49,973 nt of DNA from Helochares maculicollis (lineage: Eukaryota; Arthropoda; Insecta; Coleoptera; Hydrophilidae): positions 1 through 49,973 of the forward strand of contig JAWQRO010000186.1 of the NCBI GenBank assembly GCA_033557835.1. The letters are read 5' to 3'. Position 1 is the stretch's first letter. Each line of letters starts with the position of its first letter. Of the stretch, positions 46,700 to 49,973 are shown piece after piece. The notes below the pieces were generated by a model, which saw only the letters and a program-made list of their open reading frames with translations, was not told the origin of the DNA and did no database searches. A program made the translations under genes and the position numbers.

Positions 46700-48050
46700 T
46701 TACTAACCTGCAAGAACAAAGGCGAATTGCATAGGGCTTTCAAAGAAGAAATATCCAGAAATTAACAAAGACCACTATTTCAAACAAATTAGAGACACAT
46801 TATACAACAAATTAACCAGCGATATTAATCCCTATAAGCAAAATATACAGTTTAAACCAACAAAACAACTTCCTAAAGGATAATCTAACAGAAGATTGAT
46901 TTAAAACACATATTGAACTACAAATTAACATCTATAACAAAACCTTCCCACAAGTAAAGAAAAAGCAGTGCAAGAAACTGAAAAACCTGCCAGAAAAACT
47001 GAAAACCAAATTCATACACAAAAACCATAAAATTATATCTTTAGACGTCACATCGCTCTTTCCCAACATCCCCACTTTAACCATAGATATAATAAAAAAA
47101 CTGGGACAAACTTGAAAAACTCATAAACCTAAACCAAGAAGAATTTATAGAAAGAGTTCAGCTATTTAAACTCTATACATTTCATAATTAAAGACAAATA
47201 CTACCAGCAAACAATTGGATCTCCCATGGGATGACCCTTATTAACGACAGTAGCCAATTTAACAATAGAATATCTAGAAAAAAGTTTAAACAAACTTCCT
47301 TCCAAACCTTCCTTCTACTTCAGATATGCAGACGACATCATACTCACATATTACCTTAACAAATCTCAGGAATTACTAAACACATTCAACAACCCTAAAT
47401 TTTCTTGTACCATGGAAACAGAAATCAACAAAAAATGTCATTTCTACACATTATTAATACATGAAGACGATAATAAAGTCACAATAAACTGATTCCAAAA
47501 TCCAACACACACCTGGAGATTGCGACTCAAACCAGCCAATAGCACAAAAGAAAAACATCGTAGCAAACATCATCAATTAAATTATCAGACGAAAAATTCA
47601 AAATTGAAAATATAAAAAAATATCGAAAAGCCTTTTTGGAAAATAGCCACCCATATAAATTTAAAAAATAATACACTAGCTCATATAACAAAAAACAAAA
47701 TACCCAGAAAATAAAAATCGAAAACTTAAAAGTCCAAAATCCCAATTCTTTTTATTAATTCAGGATCGTACATTCACAAAAAGAAACTCGCCAAATTCAA
47801 TGTAATACCAATCTTTAACACAACAAAAAACCATTTATACTAATACAACAAAAAACCATTTATACTAATACAACAAACTCAACAAGCAAAATATAAACAA
47901 CGAAGTCTACAAAATCAATTGCGAGGAATGCAATAAAAACTACATAAGATCTATGTCTCAACCAGTAAAACTCAGACTGAATCAACATTAGTCGGACATT
48001 AATTATAACCTTTTGCATTCGACAACTCTGGAGAGGAGCCATTTAAAATT
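46700..48050 (+). pseudogene. Penelope-like element: reverse transcriptase and GIY-YIG endonuclease remnants
   Basis: Plus-strand segments in several frames follow Penelope order: IISLDVTSLFPNIPTLTIDI (RT motif with the first catalytic Asp, about 47034-47090), NLNQEEFIERVQLF, ANLTIEYLEKSLNKLPSKPS (after motif B) and FYFRYADDIILTY (catalytic YADD box at about 47325). Then comes the C-terminal RT/linker and, at about 47895-48010, VYKINCEECNKNYIRSMSQP followed by VKLRLNQH. The last is the GIY-YIG domain that Penelope elements carry at their C-terminus; the Cys-x2-Cys pair is present, but the family's YIG reads YIR. Numerous stops and frameshifts make it inactive. The minus-strand frames 47527-47745 and 47860-48042 are shadows. 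Confidence 0.88.
47821..47870. repeat. 25-bp tandem duplication
   Basis: Two perfect head-to-tail copies of a 25-bp unit beginning CAACAAAAAACCATTTATAC lie inside the Penelope remnant, just before its GIY-YIG segment. The insertion adds 25 bp and would shift the frame. Confidence 0.95.
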
Positions 48051-48329
48051 TGTCTTCAAAGTCGAGGGCTTCGCTATGGAGACAATGCAAATAATTTTCA
48101 GTTTTTAATATAAGAACAACAAATCGTAAAAACTAGGTGTAGGATGTTTCCCTGTTGGTGACAAATGATGTTCGCGGCTCTCTTGATAACAGCAATCGCG
48201 GTTTGAGCAACATTCCATAGTCCGCACTTGGATGTAATGGAGTTAAGTCCTGTTATTCAGCAGTTGAATGTATTAGATTCAAGTTTATCTGTGGTTTTTC
48301 TATTTTGAATTCATATTTATATCCCCAAT
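48051..48329. other. Spacer between Penelope and piggyBac remnants
   Basis: AT-rich sequence without recognised coding content. It may include the 5' end of the piggyBac-like element, but no terminal repeat was identified. Confidence 0.4.
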
Positions 48330-49640
48330 ATGGCACATAAAACATTTTTTTGTGAAAATTGTAGTGATATTTAAAGTAGTATCGATGAATTAGAATTTGA
48401 AGTTTAAAGTTTAACTATAGATGCTCTTACTCGTGATAACAAAGACAATATAGAACTAAGCCATGAATCTGATTCAAATGATAGTGGTATATATCCTGTT
48501 GTACGATGGTACATACCAAGAATTGAAACGGATATTGAGGGATCTGAAAGATACAGTAAAAAAATGTAGAAGACACAGTAGATTCAACTGGAAATGACGT
48601 ATGAGTAGATGTTGCCAGACCTCAAATTTCCAACGATATGAAAAACCATTAGATTTTTTCGATTATACCTTACGGATACTTTGATTCAATAGTAAAAGAT
48701 AAATGACTATGCAAATTCAAAACTGCTAGGAAAGCATTTAACAATGGAATATATGGTGTGATGGTAATCGGAAACAATGTCTGGACTTCATTGGAGTTAT
48801 CTTAAAAATGAGAACCATGCCGATTGCAATCTCCAGGAATATTGGTGTATCAAATTCGCCAGTAAAATTAAATTTTTTTTAGACGTATTTATCCAAGATA
48901 GATTCAAACAAATATTTTATATGCTTCATTTACACAAAAATACACCAATAAGCAGAAATACATTCTTAAGAACCCGCATTAAAAAGGCTAATGACTTTAC
49001 AATGCATCAACTCAAAATTTTCCAAATATTTTATATCTTATCCGTCGATTTGAGTGGATGAGGCGATTATAAAATTTAAGGGGAAAATTTTGTTTTGTGA
49101 CATACAATCCAGCTAAACCCACTAAATGGATAATTAGAATTTATGTTCTGACCGACTCTATTACCGGTTATGTTTATTCGGTTTTGCCTTATTACGGCAG
49201 TATTTCCTCTGAAAATCTCATAAGATTTGTCAGCTCCAGAATTCCCTTAGACCTGTATAGAAAACTATCGGATAATGTTCTTAATGCAAAAGTTTATCAC
49301 ATAGATACTGACAGGTATTAAACAAGCATACCCCTTGCTGAAGAACTGCTAAAAATAAAGTTTCCTCATCACCACAATAACAAAAAAAAAGGAAATATTT
49401 ATCAATGGTAATAAAAAACCGCAGTTTGCAAGAGATATGAAAACAGGGGGTTTCAGATAAGGTAAAAAACTAGTTCTCGCATGGAAGGACAAAAGGACTC
49501 TAACTTTGTTAAGTACTTGTAATGAAGCGGGTTTGATATCGGTTGATAGAAGAGTGCAAAAACCTAAAATTGTTATTGATTACACAAAACATAAGTGTGG
49601 AGTCGACCAATATGCTGCAACATAGTTTTTTAAAAAAAAA
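48330..49640 (+). pseudogene. piggyBac-type transposase, inactivated
   Basis: From an ATG at 48330 the plus strand reads an acidic N-terminal region (DNKDNIELSHESDSNDSG). The conserved core is at 48777-49061 (MSGLHWSYLKNENHADCN, QEYWCIKFASKIKFF, DRFKQIFYMLHLH), then DEAIIKFKGK at about 49057, TYNPAKPTKWIIRIYVLTDS (49097 onward), TGYVYSVLPYYGS, TDRY near 49308, AWKDKRTLTLLSTCN (about 49480) and KPKIVIDYTKHKCGVDQYAA (about 49557-49620). The Asp of DEAI, TDRY and GVDQ correspond to the three catalytic aspartates of piggyBac, so all survive in sequence, but stops and at least three frame changes separate them. The cysteine-rich C-terminus and terminal inverted repeats were not found. Confidence 0.88.
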
Positions 49641-49973
49641 TACCTGAAATGATGGAGAAAAAGAGAAAGTTTTCTTGGGAATGGAAATATGTACAGTAAA
49701 TTCATACATATTGTGCACTTCTGCTAAAAAAAAAATAATGAAAACTCAATGTCACATTTGAAGTTTGGAAAATTGTTGGTAGACCAACCGATTGGAAATT
49801 TTCGACAAAACAGAACATCTCGAGAATACACTTACACCCCAAATATGGAGGGAATACACCACCCTACATATACGGTCTGGAACAAAGAAAGTTCGGTAAT
49901 GAATTCGAATAGAAAAATTTCGGTCAAAAGCACGCACCCATTATTTTTATATCTGCCTAGGAAATCCAAAATT
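49641..49973. other. Window end, nothing recognised
   Basis: Contains poly-A-rich tracts (about 49630 and 49726). Open frames on the minus strand at 49509-49718 and 49752-49937 resemble no known family. Confidence 0.4.

Noticed and set aside
47527..48042. Minus-strand hydrophobic frames
   Set aside because: Antisense of the A-rich Penelope remnant, which makes Phe/Leu-rich translations by composition.
1..49973. tRNA or rRNA genes
   Set aside because: No cloverleaf with conserved A and B box spacing and no rRNA-like stretch was noticed by eye; a tRNA scan was not possible.

Overview
This is an AT-rich animal nuclear window, most likely from an insect. It has GT-AG spliceosomal introns, one ordinary host gene stretched over 37 kb, and a transposon set (mariner, pogo/Tigger, piggyBac, Ty3/gypsy, RTE-type LINE, Penelope) typical of insect genomes. 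Nothing in it is bacterial, and there is no operon, CRISPR array or rRNA. The species cannot be named from the sequence.

The main host gene is on the + strand: a PPP1R14 (CPI-17/PHI-1) type inhibitor of protein phosphatase 1. Its coding part is four short exons at 5861-6115, 34264-34356, 34848-34889 and 42949-42990. All three introns are phase 0 with GT-AG ends, and the joined product is 143 residues. Introns of 28.1, 0.5 and 8.1 kb hold nearly everything else. A second host gene runs toward it on the - strand; only its last coding exon is seen (45187-45425), encoding a coiled-coil C-terminus.

Layout. 1-5300: intergenic, mostly a degenerate AT-rich repeat field. Intron 1 (6116-34263): a ~333-bp satellite with an ATTCGCTCGCTCA box (7.9-10.3 kb), a ~210-bp satellite (13.05-15.03 kb), a second region of the boxed satellite family (16.7-21.1 kb) interrupted by a 45-bp minisatellite and a truncated RTE LINE, a second 45-bp minisatellite field with an exact 214-bp higher-order period (24.3-26.3 kb), a decayed repetitive protein gene (27.7-28.7 kb), a retrotransposon gag-like ORF split by a 1278-bp mariner (29.5-32.1 kb) and a second mariner (32.5-33.5 kb). 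Intron 3 (34890-42948): two decayed copies of a gypsy element, one nested with a Tigger-like transposon, plus copies of a third mariner lineage. 46.7-48.05 kb: a Penelope element with reverse transcriptase and GIY-YIG parts. 48.3-49.65 kb: a decayed piggyBac transposase.

All the mobile-element genes show stops, frameshifts, deletions or lost catalytic residues, so only the two host genes look functional. The most unusual features are the boxed satellite family shared by two distant arrays, and the 45-bp repeat that stays open as a 15-residue peptide repeat while its higher-order period of 214 bp breaks the reading frame.
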